A DNA stretch of 64,000 nt from an uncultured Halomonas sp. (GTDB lineage Bacteria; Pseudomonadota; Gammaproteobacteria; Pseudomonadales; Halomonadaceae): NCBI RefSeq assembly GCF_947490095.1, contig NZ_CANLFS010000004.1:110432-174431 (forward strand), written 5' to 3'. Below the pieces are notes generated by a model that saw only the letters and a program-made list of their open reading frames with translations, was not told the DNA's origin and did not search any database. A program made the translations under genes and the position numbers. Of the stretch, positions 26,053 through 34,418 are shown one piece after another (position 1 is the first letter of the stretch; each line of letters starts with the position of its first letter).

Positions 26053-27399
26053 ATGCAACATCTCGAAGGAGTCACCCGGCCCCAGCAGTACCGGGCCCTG
26101 GGCCTCAGCACTCTCGCCTTCACCACCTGCTTCGCGGTGTGGACGATCTTTTCCATCATCGGCATCCAGATCAAGCAGGACCTGGGGCTCAACGAGACCC
26201 AGTTCGGCATCCTGGTCGCCACGCCGATTCTGACCGGCTCGATCAGCCGGATCTTCCTGGGCATCTGGACCGAGCAGTTCGGGGGCCATCGCGTGTTCAG
26301 CGTGTTGATGCTGCTCACCGCGGCCTGCGTCTTCCTGCTCTCCTACGTCGAAAGCTATGCCATGTTCCTGGTGGCCGCACTCGGTATCGGCCTGGCCGGG
26401 GGGTCCTTCATCGTCGGCATCGCCTACACCTCCTACTGGTTCGAGAAGGACAAGCAGGGCACCGCGCTGGGCATCTTCGGTGCCGGCAACGCCGGCGCCG
26501 CGGTGACCAACTTCGGCGCCCCCTTCCTGCTGCTGGCCCTGGGCTGGGAGCGCACCGCCGTGGTCTACGCCGTGGTGCTGGCCGCCGTGGCCGTCGGCTT
26601 CTGGGTGTTCGCCACGGAGGACCCCCTGACCCGGGCGCGGCGTCGCGGCCAGGGAGCCCAGGCCACCTCCGCCCGGGCCCAGCTCGAGCCGCTTCGCCAC
26701 CTGCGCGTGTGGCGCTTCGCGCTCTACTATTTCTTCGTGTTCGGTGCCTTCGTGGCCCTGGCCTCCTACCTGCCGCGCTACTACGTGGGCGCCTACGGCG
26801 TCAGCATCGCCGTGGCCGGCTCGCTGGCGGCCCTCTATACCCTGCCCGCCAGCGTCTTCCGGGCCCTGGGCGGCTGGATGGCGGATCGCTACGGGGCCCG
26901 GGCCGTGATGTACCTGACCTTTATCGCCTCGCTGGTCTGCCTCTTCCTGCTCGCCTACCCCGAGACCCGCTACGTGGTACAGGGCAAGGAGGGCGAGATC
27001 GCCTTCACCCTGGCCATGCCGCTGTGGGGCGTGGTGGTGTTGACCGTGCTGCTGGGCTTCTTCATGTCACTGGGCAAGGCCGCGGTCTTCAAGCACATCC
27101 CGGTCTACTACCCGGAGAACGTCGGCTCGGTGGGCGGGCTGGTCGGCATGATCGGCGGCCTGGGAGGCTTCTTCCTGCCGATCCTGTTCGGCATCGTGCT
27201 CGACCTCACCGGCATCTGGACCAGCTCCTACATGGTCATCTTCGTGCTGGTGGCGGTCTCGCTGATCTGGATGCACACGGCCATCCGCCGCATGGAGCGC
27301 AAGAACGTGCCGGAGCTCGGCGAGGAGCGCTATCGCTACCTGCCCGAGATCCAGGAACCGGCCGAGGAGCATGCCAGGCGTCACGGCCCGCGGCCCTGA
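26053..27399 (+). CDS. narK1: Nitrate transporter, type I NarK (nitrate/proton symporter-like)
   Basis: The 448-residue MFS protein has about twelve helices with NNP features: FAVWTIFSIIGIQIKQDLGL, the GLAGGSFIVGIAYTSYWFEK region and GIFGAGNAGAAVTNFGAPFL. It follows narK2 by 92 bp on the same strand with no terminator, so they are probably co-transcribed. In Paracoccus the two types are fused as one NarK1-NarK2 protein; here they are separate and in the opposite order. Type I carriers import nitrate with protons and start denitrification before nitrite builds up. A perfect terminator palindrome follows. Confidence 0.88.
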   Translation: MQHLEGVTRPQQYRALGLSTLAFTTCFAVWTIFSIIGIQIKQDLGLNETQFGILVATPILTGSISRIFLGIWTEQFGGHRVFSVLMLLTAACVFLLSYVESYAMFLVAALGIGLAGGSFIVGIAYTSYWFEKDKQGTALGIFGAGNAGAAVTNFGAPFLLLALGWERTAVVYAVVLAAVAVGFWVFATEDPLTRARRRGQGAQATSARAQLEPLRHLRVWRFALYYFFVFGAFVALASYLPRYYVGAYGVSIAVAGSLAALYTLPASVFRALGGWMADRYGARAVMYLTFIASLVCLFLLAYPETRYVVQGKEGEIAFTLAMPLWGVVVLTVLLGFFMSLGKAAVFKHIPVYYPENVGSVGGLVGMIGGLGGFFLPILFGIVLDLTGIWTSSYMVIFVLVAVSLIWMHTAIRRMERKNVPELGEERYRYLPEIQEPAEEHARRHGPRP

Positions 27400-27421
27400 T
27401 GCAGGCGACGGTGAGCGTCAT

Positions 27422-27449
27422 CGAGAGGCCGCCCGCGGGCGGCCTCTCG
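27422..27449 (+). terminator. Stem-loop terminator after narK1
   Basis: A perfect 28-bp palindrome with arms CGAGAGGCCGCCCG and CGGGCGGCCTCTCG lies 23 bp after the narK1 stop. There is no T-run after it, so intrinsic termination would rest on the very stable GC stem. Confidence 0.6.
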
Positions 27450-27592
27450 CGTTACGAGAGGACGGGTCACCTTGACGCAGGCCAGGATTTCGGTGGGCAA
27501 TATCGCTTATACTGGTATTCCAGATGCATGATTAACCGTCACGGCGCGGTCGCCATTCCCGACGGCGCCCAAAGATCGCAGGAGAGTCGCCC

Positions 27593-28048
27593 ATGTCCCA
27601 CGCTTTGACCGACGGCAACCCGAAGAGCCCCGAGGGGGAAAACCCCGAGAAGCAGGCCCGCGGCCGCGGCGCCGCCATCATCGTCTACATGCTGTTCCTG
27701 GGGAGCGTGCTGGCGGTGGTCACCGCGCCCATCGGCGTGCTCATCGCCCACGTCAAGCGGCGAAACGCCAAGGCCTGGGTTCAGAGCCACCTGCAGTTCC
27801 AGATTCGCACCTTCTGGCTGGGGCTGCTCGGCGGCGCGATATACATCGCCGCCTGGCAACTGCTCGGGCTGGTCGGCACTCCCTCCATGGCGCCATGGGC
27901 CCTGGGCTACCTCTACTTCACTGCCTGCCTGGTCTGGATGGTCGGCCGCTGTGCCGTGGGCATCGCCCGGCTGACGTCCAACCGCCCGGTGGATAACCCG
28001 CGCAGCCTGGCCTTCGGCGGCGCCCGAGTGAGCCTGAGTGACGCATGA
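27593..28048 (+). CDS. DUF4870-like small membrane protein upstream of norE
   Basis: This 151-residue protein has a hydrophilic N-terminus of about 25 residues and then three or four membrane helices, with HVKRRNAKAWVQSHLQFQIR between the first two. That segment resembles DUF4870-type membrane proteins. Its stop overlaps the norE start by ATGA, so the two are translated together, which suggests a role with the NO reductase accessory subunits. Function is unknown. The start follows CAGGAGAG. Confidence 0.65.
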   Translation: MSHALTDGNPKSPEGENPEKQARGRGAAIIVYMLFLGSVLAVVTAPIGVLIAHVKRRNAKAWVQSHLQFQIRTFWLGLLGGAIYIAAWQLLGLVGTPSMAPWALGYLYFTACLVWMVGRCAVGIARLTSNRPVDNPRSLAFGGARVSLSDA

Positions 28049-28614
28049 AGGAACACGAGCTTCCCAATCCCGGCTGGGGCCCCCTCTCCGCGCTGCCCGG
28101 CAACCCGCTGATGTGGGTGCTGATCCTGAGCGAGATGCTGGTGTTCATGGCGTTCTTCGCCCTCTTCTCCTCCGAACGCGCCGCCCAGGTAGCGCTGTTC
28201 GACGCCTCCCAGCAGCGGCTCGACCCCTTGATGGGCGGACTCAACACCCTGGTGCTGTTGACCAGCGGGCTCTGTGTGGCACTGGCGGTGGAGGCCACCG
28301 CCGGCCAGCGCATCCGTCGCGCCCGGCAGTGGCTCGCCGCCGCCATGGGGCTTGGCGTCCTGTTCGGGGTGATCAAGATCATCGAGTATTCCAGCAAGTT
28401 CGCCATCGGCATCACCCCGGATACCAACACCTTCTTCGGCTTCTACTACGGGCTGACCGCCTTCCACTTCGCCCATGTGCTGTTCGGCCTGGCGCTGCTG
28501 GGGCTGGTCAGCTGGCGAACCAGCCTGGAGAACGTGGAGACCGCCGCCGCCTTCTGGCATATGGTCGACCTGATCTGGATCCTGCTCTATCCGCTGCTCT
28601 ATCTGCTGCGCTGA
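28045..28614 (+). CDS. norE: NorE, cytochrome c oxidase subunit III-like accessory protein of NO reductase
   Basis: The 189-residue protein has five membrane helices and is homologous to oxidase subunit III (MWVLILSEMLVFMAFFALF near the N-terminus; FYYGLTAFHFAHVLFGLALL and AAFWHMVDLIWILLYPLLYL at the end). NorE is found in nor clusters and influences NO reductase activity, but it is not part of the purified NorCB. It is followed by a small subunit-IV-like gene, and norCBQD lies on the opposite strand. Confidence 0.85.
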   Translation: MKEHELPNPGWGPLSALPGNPLMWVLILSEMLVFMAFFALFSSERAAQVALFDASQQRLDPLMGGLNTLVLLTSGLCVALAVEATAGQRIRRARQWLAAAMGLGVLFGVIKIIEYSSKFAIGITPDTNTFFGFYYGLTAFHFAHVLFGLALLGLVSWRTSLENVETAAAFWHMVDLIWILLYPLLYLLR

Positions 28615-28668
28615 AGCATGGCGCGCCATCCCACGGCCCCGAGAACGGAGCCCCGAGACGGAGGTTTC

Positions 28669-28959
28669 ATGACATCGTTGCCCGGCACTCGCCGCCTGCT
28701 GACCACCTGGACCCTGCTGATGGGCCTGACAGTCGTCTCGATGGGCTCGGCGCTGCTCGACGCCGATGACTGGCAGACGCTGCCGCTGTGGTCCGCGGGC
28801 CTGGTCATCCTGGCCACCGGCTTCAAGGCCCAGCGCCTGCTGATGGTCTACCTCAACCTGCGCAAGGCCACGCCGGCCTGGCGGGGTGCCTTCGTGGGCC
28901 TGGTGATCCTCACCCTGGCGCTGATCGGCGCCGGCTATTTGGTGGGGCGGATGAGCTGA
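28669..28959 (+). CDS. norF: NorF-like small membrane protein (oxidase subunit IV-like)
   Basis: From the ATG at 28669 behind ACGGAGGTTTC, the protein has 96 residues and three membrane helices, with a subunit-IV-like core (LLTTWTLLMGLTVVSMGSAL; AGLVILATGFKAQRLLMVYL). Position after norE and size match NorF of Pseudomonas and Paracoccus. The earlier ATG at 28618 would add 17 residues but has a poorer ribosome-binding site. Role: accessory to NO reduction, mechanism unknown. Confidence 0.68.
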   Translation: MTSLPGTRRLLTTWTLLMGLTVVSMGSALLDADDWQTLPLWSAGLVILATGFKAQRLLMVYLNLRKATPAWRGAFVGLVILTLALIGAGYLVGRMS

Positions 28960-28990
28960 GGTGTGAGCTCAGGACGACGAAGGCTCCACC

Positions 28991-29209
28991 CTAGCGGCGC
29001 CGAGGATGTCCCGGCGGCGCACTCGCCCGGGCCCAGCCTTCCAGGGCGCGACCCAGGCGCATCAGGCCATAGACCACCAGCGGCGCCAGCAGCATCAGGC
29101 CCACGCCCCAGTCACGGTTATTGATCAACCACACCATGGGCAGCATCAGGGCCACGGCCACCAGGCACCAGGCCGCTACGGCGAGCATCAATCGATTTCG
29201 TGTGGTCAT
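28991..29209 (-). CDS. Small two-helix membrane protein, unknown function
   Basis: This 72-residue protein has two predicted membrane helices (about 7-30 and 35-52) and a basic tail ending PPGHPRRR. The start follows a strong GAGGAAAGG. It lies 35 bp downstream of norD on the same strand and is convergent with norF. No family is recognised. The good ribosome-binding site and hydrophobic pattern support it as a real gene, probably the last gene of the nor operon. Confidence 0.55.
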   Translation of the reverse strand: MTTRNRLMLAVAAWCLVAVALMLPMVWLINNRDWGVGLMLLAPLVVYGLMRLGRALEGWARASAPPGHPRRR

Positions 29210-29244
29210 GGCCTTTCCTCGGCGGTGGCTCGGATAACAGGGAT

Positions 29245-31188
29245 TCAGGTGGCGATGATCTGGCGATAGATGCTCGGCAATGCCAGCGCGAGGTGCTCGG
29301 GGCGCTGCACGATGGCATAGCCGCCACGCCCGAACAGATGGGGAATATACTGTCCCGCTTCCCGGTCGATGGTCACCCCGAACACCTTCACCTCCTGGCG
29401 ACGCGCCTCGAGGACCGCCTTGCGGGTATCCTCGATGCCGTAGCGACCCTCGTAGTAGTCGTTATCGTTGGGCTTGCCGTCGGTCAGCATCAGCAGCAGC
29501 CGATGACGATTGGGGCGCTCGCTGAGCTGCTGGGACAGATGGCGAATCGCCGGCCCCATGCGCGTATAGCTGCCGGGGCGAAGCGCCGAGATACGCCGCG
29601 TCACTCGGTCGCCCATGGGCTCGTCGAACGACTTGAGGGTATTGACCCACACCTTGTGGCGGCGCTGGGAGGTAAAGCTGTGAATCGAATAGTCGTCACC
29701 GCAGCCGTCCAGGCCATGCCCCAGCACCAACAGGGCCTCCTTGGCCACATCGAGCACACGGCGATCCTGCAGCCATGCCTCGGTGGAGAGCGACACGTCC
29801 ACCAGGATCGACACCGCCAGGTCCCGGGCCTGGGTGCGGCTAGCCAGATAGAGGCGATCACTGGCCTCGCCGGTGGCGGCCAGGTCACAGCGCGAGCGGA
29901 TCACCGCGTCCATGTCGAGCTCGCTACCGTCCAGCTGGCCGCGCAGGATCTCGCGCCGCGGGCGTAGCGCCTCGAACTCGCGCCGCACGCGACGGATGCG
30001 CCGGCGGGTCGCCTCATCGGGGGCCCAGTCCTCCCCCTCCTCGCTCTGCACATCGCTGAGCACCAGGCAGTGGTCGGGCATATAGGCCTGCTTGCGATGG
30101 TTCCACTCGGGGTAGGGATGCTTGCCCTTGAGGCGGCCGCCGACGGCGTCGTCGGGAGCCAGGTCGAGGTCGAGCTTGAGCTTGGAGGCGGCCTTCTTGC
30201 GGTTGGAACTCAGCACGATCTCGTCCATCTGGTCCGCCGCCTGGCGAGCGTCTTCCTCCTCCTCGTCTTCCACATGGCGATTGAGGTTCACCATCTCGGC
30301 CCAGGAGAGCATCTTCTCCATGTTGTTGAGCATCAGCGGGTCGTCGCGGTCGGCCTGGTCCTGCTCACGGCGATCGGCCTGGCGCTTGCCCTGATCATCG
30401 TCCGCCGAGGCGGTGGTGCCGGCCAGGTCCTCGTCATCCTCGGCGTCCTCCCGGGCCCCGGTACTGGTTCCCAGGGTCACCGCCTGCCCCCAGAGCGGTA
30501 CCGGGAGCGGCGGACGATAGCCGCGGGGGGCACGAAATTCCTCGAGGGGGAAATCCTCCTCGCGGATGGCGCGCTGCATGGCCACCGACCAGGCATCATC
30601 GGGGTCGGGCGCCCCCAGTTCGGCACATAGCGCGGCCTCAAGGGCCCGCTCCATGGCGGGCAGGCGCTTGCGCTGCGGGCGAATGGCGAGCAGCTCGCCA
30701 CAGAGCCGCACATAGCGCCGGGTTAGCCCGGGGAAGCGCGCCAGGGCGGCCCGGGTGGTGCGGCGCGCCTCGCGCAGCCGCATCAGGTCGGCCTGCAAGG
30801 GATCCTCGGGATGGGTCAGCGGCCGCGCCTCGGCCAGATAGGCGGTCAGCCATAGATAGAGGTCGCGGTTGAGGGAGGCCTCGGGGAACAGCGCCAGGCG
30901 CGGCGGCAACAGCAGATGCTCCTCGTCGCGGCGGGCCTGGTCCAGGGCCTCCTCGTCGAGGCCCAGGCGCTGGCGCAGGCTCAGCCGGTGGGCCGAGGCC
31001 CGCCGGGCAATGGCGGACACCTCGATGCCCTGCTCGCCCCCGCCGGCGCGGAAGAAGACGCCGAGCATGGGACGCAGGCTCTCGAGGCTGACCGCCGCCT
31101 CGGGGTGGTCGGGGTAGCTCGCGGCCCCGGAGGCCCAGCGGTGCCAGAAGCGGCCGACGGTCTCCTCGACCTCAAGAAAGTCCAGCAT
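29245..31188 (-). CDS. norD: NorD, nitric oxide reductase activation protein (VWA domain)
   Basis: From the ATG at 31188 behind AAGGAG, the protein has 647 residues. The N-terminal half is helical, a highly acidic, low-complexity linker covers about residues 240-330, and the C-terminal quarter is a von Willebrand A domain. Its metal-adhesion motif is present (VDVSLSTEAW and LLMLTDGKPND). NorD works with the NorQ ATPase in maturing NorCB, probably in inserting non-haem iron. It is separated from norQ by 299 bp containing palindromic repeats, unusual because these genes are normally tightly linked. Confidence 0.9.
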   Translation of the reverse strand: MLDFLEVEETVGRFWHRWASGAASYPDHPEAAVSLESLRPMLGVFFRAGGGEQGIEVSAIARRASAHRLSLRQRLGLDEEALDQARRDEEHLLLPPRLALFPEASLNRDLYLWLTAYLAEARPLTHPEDPLQADLMRLREARRTTRAALARFPGLTRRYVRLCGELLAIRPQRKRLPAMERALEAALCAELGAPDPDDAWSVAMQRAIREEDFPLEEFRAPRGYRPPLPVPLWGQAVTLGTSTGAREDAEDDEDLAGTTASADDDQGKRQADRREQDQADRDDPLMLNNMEKMLSWAEMVNLNRHVEDEEEEDARQAADQMDEIVLSSNRKKAASKLKLDLDLAPDDAVGGRLKGKHPYPEWNHRKQAYMPDHCLVLSDVQSEEGEDWAPDEATRRRIRRVRREFEALRPRREILRGQLDGSELDMDAVIRSRCDLAATGEASDRLYLASRTQARDLAVSILVDVSLSTEAWLQDRRVLDVAKEALLVLGHGLDGCGDDYSIHSFTSQRRHKVWVNTLKSFDEPMGDRVTRRISALRPGSYTRMGPAIRHLSQQLSERPNRHRLLLMLTDGKPNDNDYYEGRYGIEDTRKAVLEARRQEVKVFGVTIDREAGQYIPHLFGRGGYAIVQRPEHLALALPSIYRQIIAT

Positions 31189-31256
31189 AGGTGTTCTCCT
31201 TGAAGGATGCGCTGACACATGTCACGAGCGACGAGAGGCTGGCTGCCGCCGGAGTG

Positions 31257-31461
31257 CAGCTACCTTGGGGTCAGACCCCAGCCAATGGGGTCAGACCCCG
31301 GCCAAGTCATCAGGCCTGTCATGGTGCACTTCTCCAACGGGGTTACCCTCCGCCGGGGTCTGACCCCGTACAGCTACCTTGGGGTCAGACCCCGGCCAAG
31401 TCATCAGGCCTGTCATGGTGCACTTTTCCAACGGGGTTACCCTCCGCCGGGGTCTGACCCC
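31257..31461. repeat. 94-bp direct repeats built from GGGGTCAGACCCC palindromes between norQ and norD
   Basis: Two 81-bp units (31287-31367 and 31381-31461) are nearly identical and begin 94 bp apart. Each opens with GGGGTCAGACCCCGGC and closes with the reverse complement GCCGGGGTCTGACCCC, giving 16-bp arms around a 49-bp centre. A further GGGGTCAGACCCC preceded by CAGCTACCTT lies at 31266-31278, and the same prefix precedes unit 2. The element fills most of the 299-bp norQ-norD gap. It resembles a REP/BIME-type mobile palindrome. No transposase is present. Confidence 0.9.
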
Positions 31462-31487
31462 ATACGGCAACCCCATACGGCAATGTG

Positions 31488-32300
31488 TCAACCAAACGTG
31501 GCCTGGACGGCCTCCATCAGGCCCTCCTGGACATCGGCGTCATCGGAGAGCGGCTCCACCAGCGTGGCGCGCGCGGCATCACGGATCGGCATGCCGGCCT
31601 GGATCAGGGTCGCGCAATAGACCAGCAGGCGGGTGGAGATGCCTTCTTCCAGGTCCTGGCCCTTCATGGCCCTCAGGCTGGCCGCCAGGTTGACCAGCGC
31701 CGCACAGCGTTCCGGTTCCAGCCCACTCTCGCGGGCCACGATATCGCGCTCGACCTTCGGCGGGGGGAAGTCGAAGGTCATCGCCACGAAGCGCTGGCGT
31801 GTGCTGGGCTTGAGCGACTTGAGAATATGCTGATAGCCGGGGTTGTAGGAGGCCACCAGCATGAAATCATCCGGCGCCTCGAGCAGCTCGCCGGTACGCT
31901 CCAGCGGCAGCAGGCGGCGGTCGTCGGTCAGCGGGTGCAGCACGACGGTCACGTCCTTGCGGGCCTCGACCACTTCGTCGAGGTAGCAGATACCGCCCTC
32001 GCGCACGGCACGGGTCAGCGGCCCGTCGACCCAGCGCGTCTCGCCGCCCTGCAGCAGGTAACGCCCGGTCAGGTCGGCGGCGGTCAGGTCGTCGTGACAG
32101 GACACGGTAAACAGCGGCTTGCCCAGCTTGGCCGCCATATGGCTGACGAAGCGGGTCTTGCCACAGCCGGTGGGGCCCTTGAGCAGCAGCGGCAGACGCT
32201 GGGCATAGGCATGCTCGAACATCGCGCATTCGTTGCCCACGCTGTCGTAATAGGGAATCTCCTGGTCGGCAGGTTGCGCCGCCACGGTGGAGAGGGTCAT
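31488..32300 (-). CDS. norQ: NorQ, MoxR-type AAA+ ATPase for NO reductase maturation
   Basis: The 270-residue protein belongs to the CbbQ/NirQ/NorQ group of MoxR ATPases. Walker A is GPTGCGKT (about 41-48), Walker B ends in ICYLDEV, and sensor-1 is VASYNPGYQ. It acts in the cytoplasm with the VWA protein NorD to activate NorCB. It follows norB by 68 bp, with a stem-loop in between. The symbol nirQ is used in Pseudomonas. Confidence 0.92.
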   Translation of the reverse strand: MTLSTVAAQPADQEIPYYDSVGNECAMFEHAYAQRLPLLLKGPTGCGKTRFVSHMAAKLGKPLFTVSCHDDLTAADLTGRYLLQGGETRWVDGPLTRAVREGGICYLDEVVEARKDVTVVLHPLTDDRRLLPLERTGELLEAPDDFMLVASYNPGYQHILKSLKPSTRQRFVAMTFDFPPPKVERDIVARESGLEPERCAALVNLAASLRAMKGQDLEEGISTRLLVYCATLIQAGMPIRDAARATLVEPLSDDADVQEGLMEAVQATFG

Positions 32301-32340
32301 GGCGTAACTCCATCAGGAACAGTCATCGGAAACCATCGAA

Positions 32341-32362
32341 GAGGGCCCCTTCCGGGGCCCTC
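32341..32362 (-). terminator. Stem-loop between norB and norQ
   Basis: GAGGGCCCC, loop TTCC and GGGGCCCTC form a 9-bp perfect stem just 6 bp past the norB stop. There is no T-run. It probably acts as a partial terminator or 3' stabiliser, giving more norCB than norQD transcript. Confidence 0.5.
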
Positions 32363-32368
32363 GGGTGA

Positions 32369-33724
32369 TCAGGCGCGCTTGGGACCTGAGGTCAGCTGGG
32401 TCCCACCGGCGGGGACCTGCTCACGGGTTGGGCCGAAGAAGGCGTAGAGCAGCAGGCAGGCACCGATGGCCACGGCGATGCCGGAGGCCAGGCGCATGCC
32501 GTAGAACAGCACCAGCTGATCCTGCACTTCCATGAAGTTCATGCCCAGCACGCGCTGCAGATGGGTCTGCACGACCCCCGCAAAGGTCAGCGTGAAGGTC
32601 ATGAAGGCCATGGCGCCGGTCATGATCCAGAAGCCCCACATGTTGATCACCTGGTTGTAGGGCTGAACGCGGCGCAGCTGGGGCATGGCGAAGCTGATGA
32701 TGCCCAGCAGCAGCATCACGTAGGCGCCATAGAAGGCCAGGTGGCCGTGGGCCGCGGTGACCTGAGTGCCGTGGCTGTAGTAGTTGACCCAGTGCAGGGT
32801 ATGCATGAAGCCCCATACGCCGGCGCCGAAGAAGGCCATGGTCGGGCAGCCGAGCGCCCACAGCATGGCGGCCTTGTTCGGGTGATTACGGCTGCCCTTC
32901 CAGAACATGGTGAAGGCAAAGATCACCATGGCGAAGAAGGGGAGCACCTCCAGGGTGGAGAAGATGCTGCCGATGGGCTGCCAGTAGCTCGGCGCGCCGA
33001 TCCAGTAGTAGTGGTGACCGGTCCCCAGCAGGCCGGAGAACAGCGCCAGGCCAACGATGACGTAGAGCCACTTCTCGATCACCTCGCGGTCGACGCCGGT
33101 CATCTTGATCAGCAGGTAGCCGAGCAGGGAGGCCATGATCAGTTCCCAGACGCCCTCGACCCAGAGGTGCACCACCCACCACCAGTAGAGCTTGTCCACG
33201 GCGAGGTTGCTGGGGTTATAGAAGGCGAACAGCCAGAATACCGCGGCCAGCCACAGGCCCAGCATCAGCACCATGTTGATGGCGGTACGGCGGCCCTTGA
33301 GCAGGGTCATGCTGGTGTTGAACAAAAACATCAAAAAGGAAATCGTGATCAGCAGCTTGACCCAGAACGGCTGCTCGAGGAACTCCCGCCCCTCGTGGAT
33401 CCCGAACTGGTAACCGACCAGCGCCGCGGCCCCGGCGAAGGCAAAGATCGCCAGCTGGATATAGGCGATGGTCGGGCTATGGATCTCGCGCTCCGCCTCT
33501 TCCGGCATCAGGTAGTAGGTAGAGCCCATGAAGCCGAGCAGCAGCCACACGATCAGCAGGTTGGTGTGGCTGACCCGCATGATGTTGAAGGGCATCGCTT
33601 CGGCCATGAAGTTCGGCCAGACATAGACGGCGGCGGCCAGCAGCCCGAAGACGATCTGCAGGGCAAAGAGCGCCATGGCCACCATGAAGAATGGCAGTGC
33701 CACCTTCTGGGTTTCGTATTTCAT
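32369..33724 (-). CDS. norB: Nitric oxide reductase large subunit (cytochrome b)
   Basis: The 451-residue haem-copper-family membrane protein has twelve predicted helices. Conserved histidines for the haems and non-haem iron are visible in MRVSHTNLL, WWVVHLWVEGVWEL, GTGHHYYWIG and VTAAHGHLAFYG, with the glutamate in WVEGVWELI that is characteristic of NOR rather than oxidases. It reduces two NO to N2O using electrons from NorC. There is no quinol-oxidase N-terminal extension, so this is a cNOR. It follows norC by 54 bp. Confidence 0.95.
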   Translation of the reverse strand: MKYETQKVALPFFMVAMALFALQIVFGLLAAAVYVWPNFMAEAMPFNIMRVSHTNLLIVWLLLGFMGSTYYLMPEEAEREIHSPTIAYIQLAIFAFAGAAALVGYQFGIHEGREFLEQPFWVKLLITISFLMFLFNTSMTLLKGRRTAINMVLMLGLWLAAVFWLFAFYNPSNLAVDKLYWWWVVHLWVEGVWELIMASLLGYLLIKMTGVDREVIEKWLYVIVGLALFSGLLGTGHHYYWIGAPSYWQPIGSIFSTLEVLPFFAMVIFAFTMFWKGSRNHPNKAAMLWALGCPTMAFFGAGVWGFMHTLHWVNYYSHGTQVTAAHGHLAFYGAYVMLLLGIISFAMPQLRRVQPYNQVINMWGFWIMTGAMAFMTFTLTFAGVVQTHLQRVLGMNFMEVQDQLVLFYGMRLASGIAVAIGACLLLYAFFGPTREQVPAGGTQLTSGPKRA

Positions 33725-33778
33725 CGGTGTCGTTCTCCTTGATTCATCCGCGATCCCGCGGTCCGGCGTTCAGGTGGC

Positions 33779-34231
33779 TTAGCCGGCGGGGTGCGGCGGC
33801 CAGTCCTGGTCGTCGATACCGTCGGTCCACTCGAGGAAGTCGATCAGCGAACTCATCTCTTCGTCGGTGAAGTCGTAGGCCGGCATCTGACGGCGACCCT
33901 GGGTGCCCAGCGGCTGGGCGCGAATCCACGCGGCCAGACCGGCACGCGCCGCCTCGGGATTCTGGTGGCCACCATAGCGCTCCCAGACGTTACCCAGCTC
34001 CGGCGCGAAGTAGGCCCCCTCGCCCATGATGCTGTGGCAGTTGATGCACATGTTCTTTTCCCAGATGTGCTTGCCGGCCACGACCGACTCGGTGAGCCCC
34101 TCCGTGTCGGTGGACTTGTTGACCATGTACCAGTGGCTGTGCGCCGTCAGGGCGGCAAACAGCAAAAAGAAGAACAACGACCCGCCATAGAAGATATTGC
34201 GGGCCGCCGACTTGGTGAGACCGTCGGCCAT
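33779..34231 (-). CDS. norC: Nitric oxide reductase small subunit (cytochrome c)
   Basis: From the ATG at 34231 behind AGGGGGAAAGG, the protein has 150 residues. A single N-terminal membrane anchor (about 12-30) is followed by a periplasmic mono-haem cytochrome c domain with CINCH and a distal methionine region RRQMPAYDF. It donates electrons to NorB. It opens the norC-norB-norQ-norD operon, and its upstream region holds an NsrR-like palindrome and an Fnr/Dnr box. Confidence 0.94.
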   Translation of the reverse strand: MADGLTKSAARNIFYGGSLFFFLLFAALTAHSHWYMVNKSTDTEGLTESVVAGKHIWEKNMCINCHSIMGEGAYFAPELGNVWERYGGHQNPEAARAGLAAWIRAQPLGTQGRRQMPAYDFTDEEMSSLIDFLEWTDGIDDQDWPPHPAG

Positions 34232-34299
34232 GAGCCTTTCCCCCTTGCTCGTCCGGCAGGCGCGCCGCATGAATTGCCGTTGGCGCCTGATGATTTATT

Positions 34300-34322
34300 A
34301 ACATGCATTGTTGATACATGTT
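34300..34322. promoter_or_regulatory. NsrR-like 11-1-11 palindrome upstream of norC
   Basis: Half-sites AACATGCATTG and TGATACATGTT, separated by one T, give an imperfect palindrome (8 of 11 bases symmetric). The published NsrR consensus for beta/gammaproteobacteria is two 11-bp halves of the form AAGATGYATTT around one base. It lies 69 bp upstream of the norC start. NsrR is a nitric-oxide-sensing [4Fe-4S] repressor; no nsrR gene is in the window. Confidence 0.5.
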
Positions 34323-34352
34323 AATCCTACCAGAAGAAAGGGGCTAGGGGCT

Positions 34353-34366
34353 TTGACGCTGGTCAA
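34353..34366. promoter_or_regulatory. Fnr/Dnr box upstream of norC
   Basis: TTGACGCTGGTCAA fits TTGAY-N4-RTCAA and is a perfect inverted repeat. It is 122 bp upstream of the norC start, so with activation from about -41 the transcript would begin near 34318, inside the NsrR-like site. That overlap would fit repression by NsrR and activation by Dnr. Confidence 0.75.
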
Positions 34367-34384
34367 ATAGTTCGGGAGGGAGGC

Positions 34385-34400
34385 GGCTGATTCATCAGCC
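34385..34400. terminator. Weak stem-loop after aapP
   Basis: GGCTGAT and ATCAGCC pair around a 2-nt loop, 18 bp past the aapP stop. A short stem without a T-run gives only modest support for termination. Confidence 0.3.
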
Positions 34401-34418
34401 TAGCACAGCCTCGCCTGT

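Noticed and set aside
27515..27545. NsrR-like half-site AGATGCATGATT before the norE unit
   Set aside because: Only one half-site is recognisable and the partner half is absent.
31257..31461. CRISPR-like interpretation of the norQ-norD repeats
   Set aside because: There are only two full units. The central segments are the same rather than unique spacers, and no cas gene is nearby.
31219..31693. Small open frames across the palindromic repeats
   Set aside because: They arise from the repeat units themselves, have no credible ribosome-binding site and run into norQ antisense.
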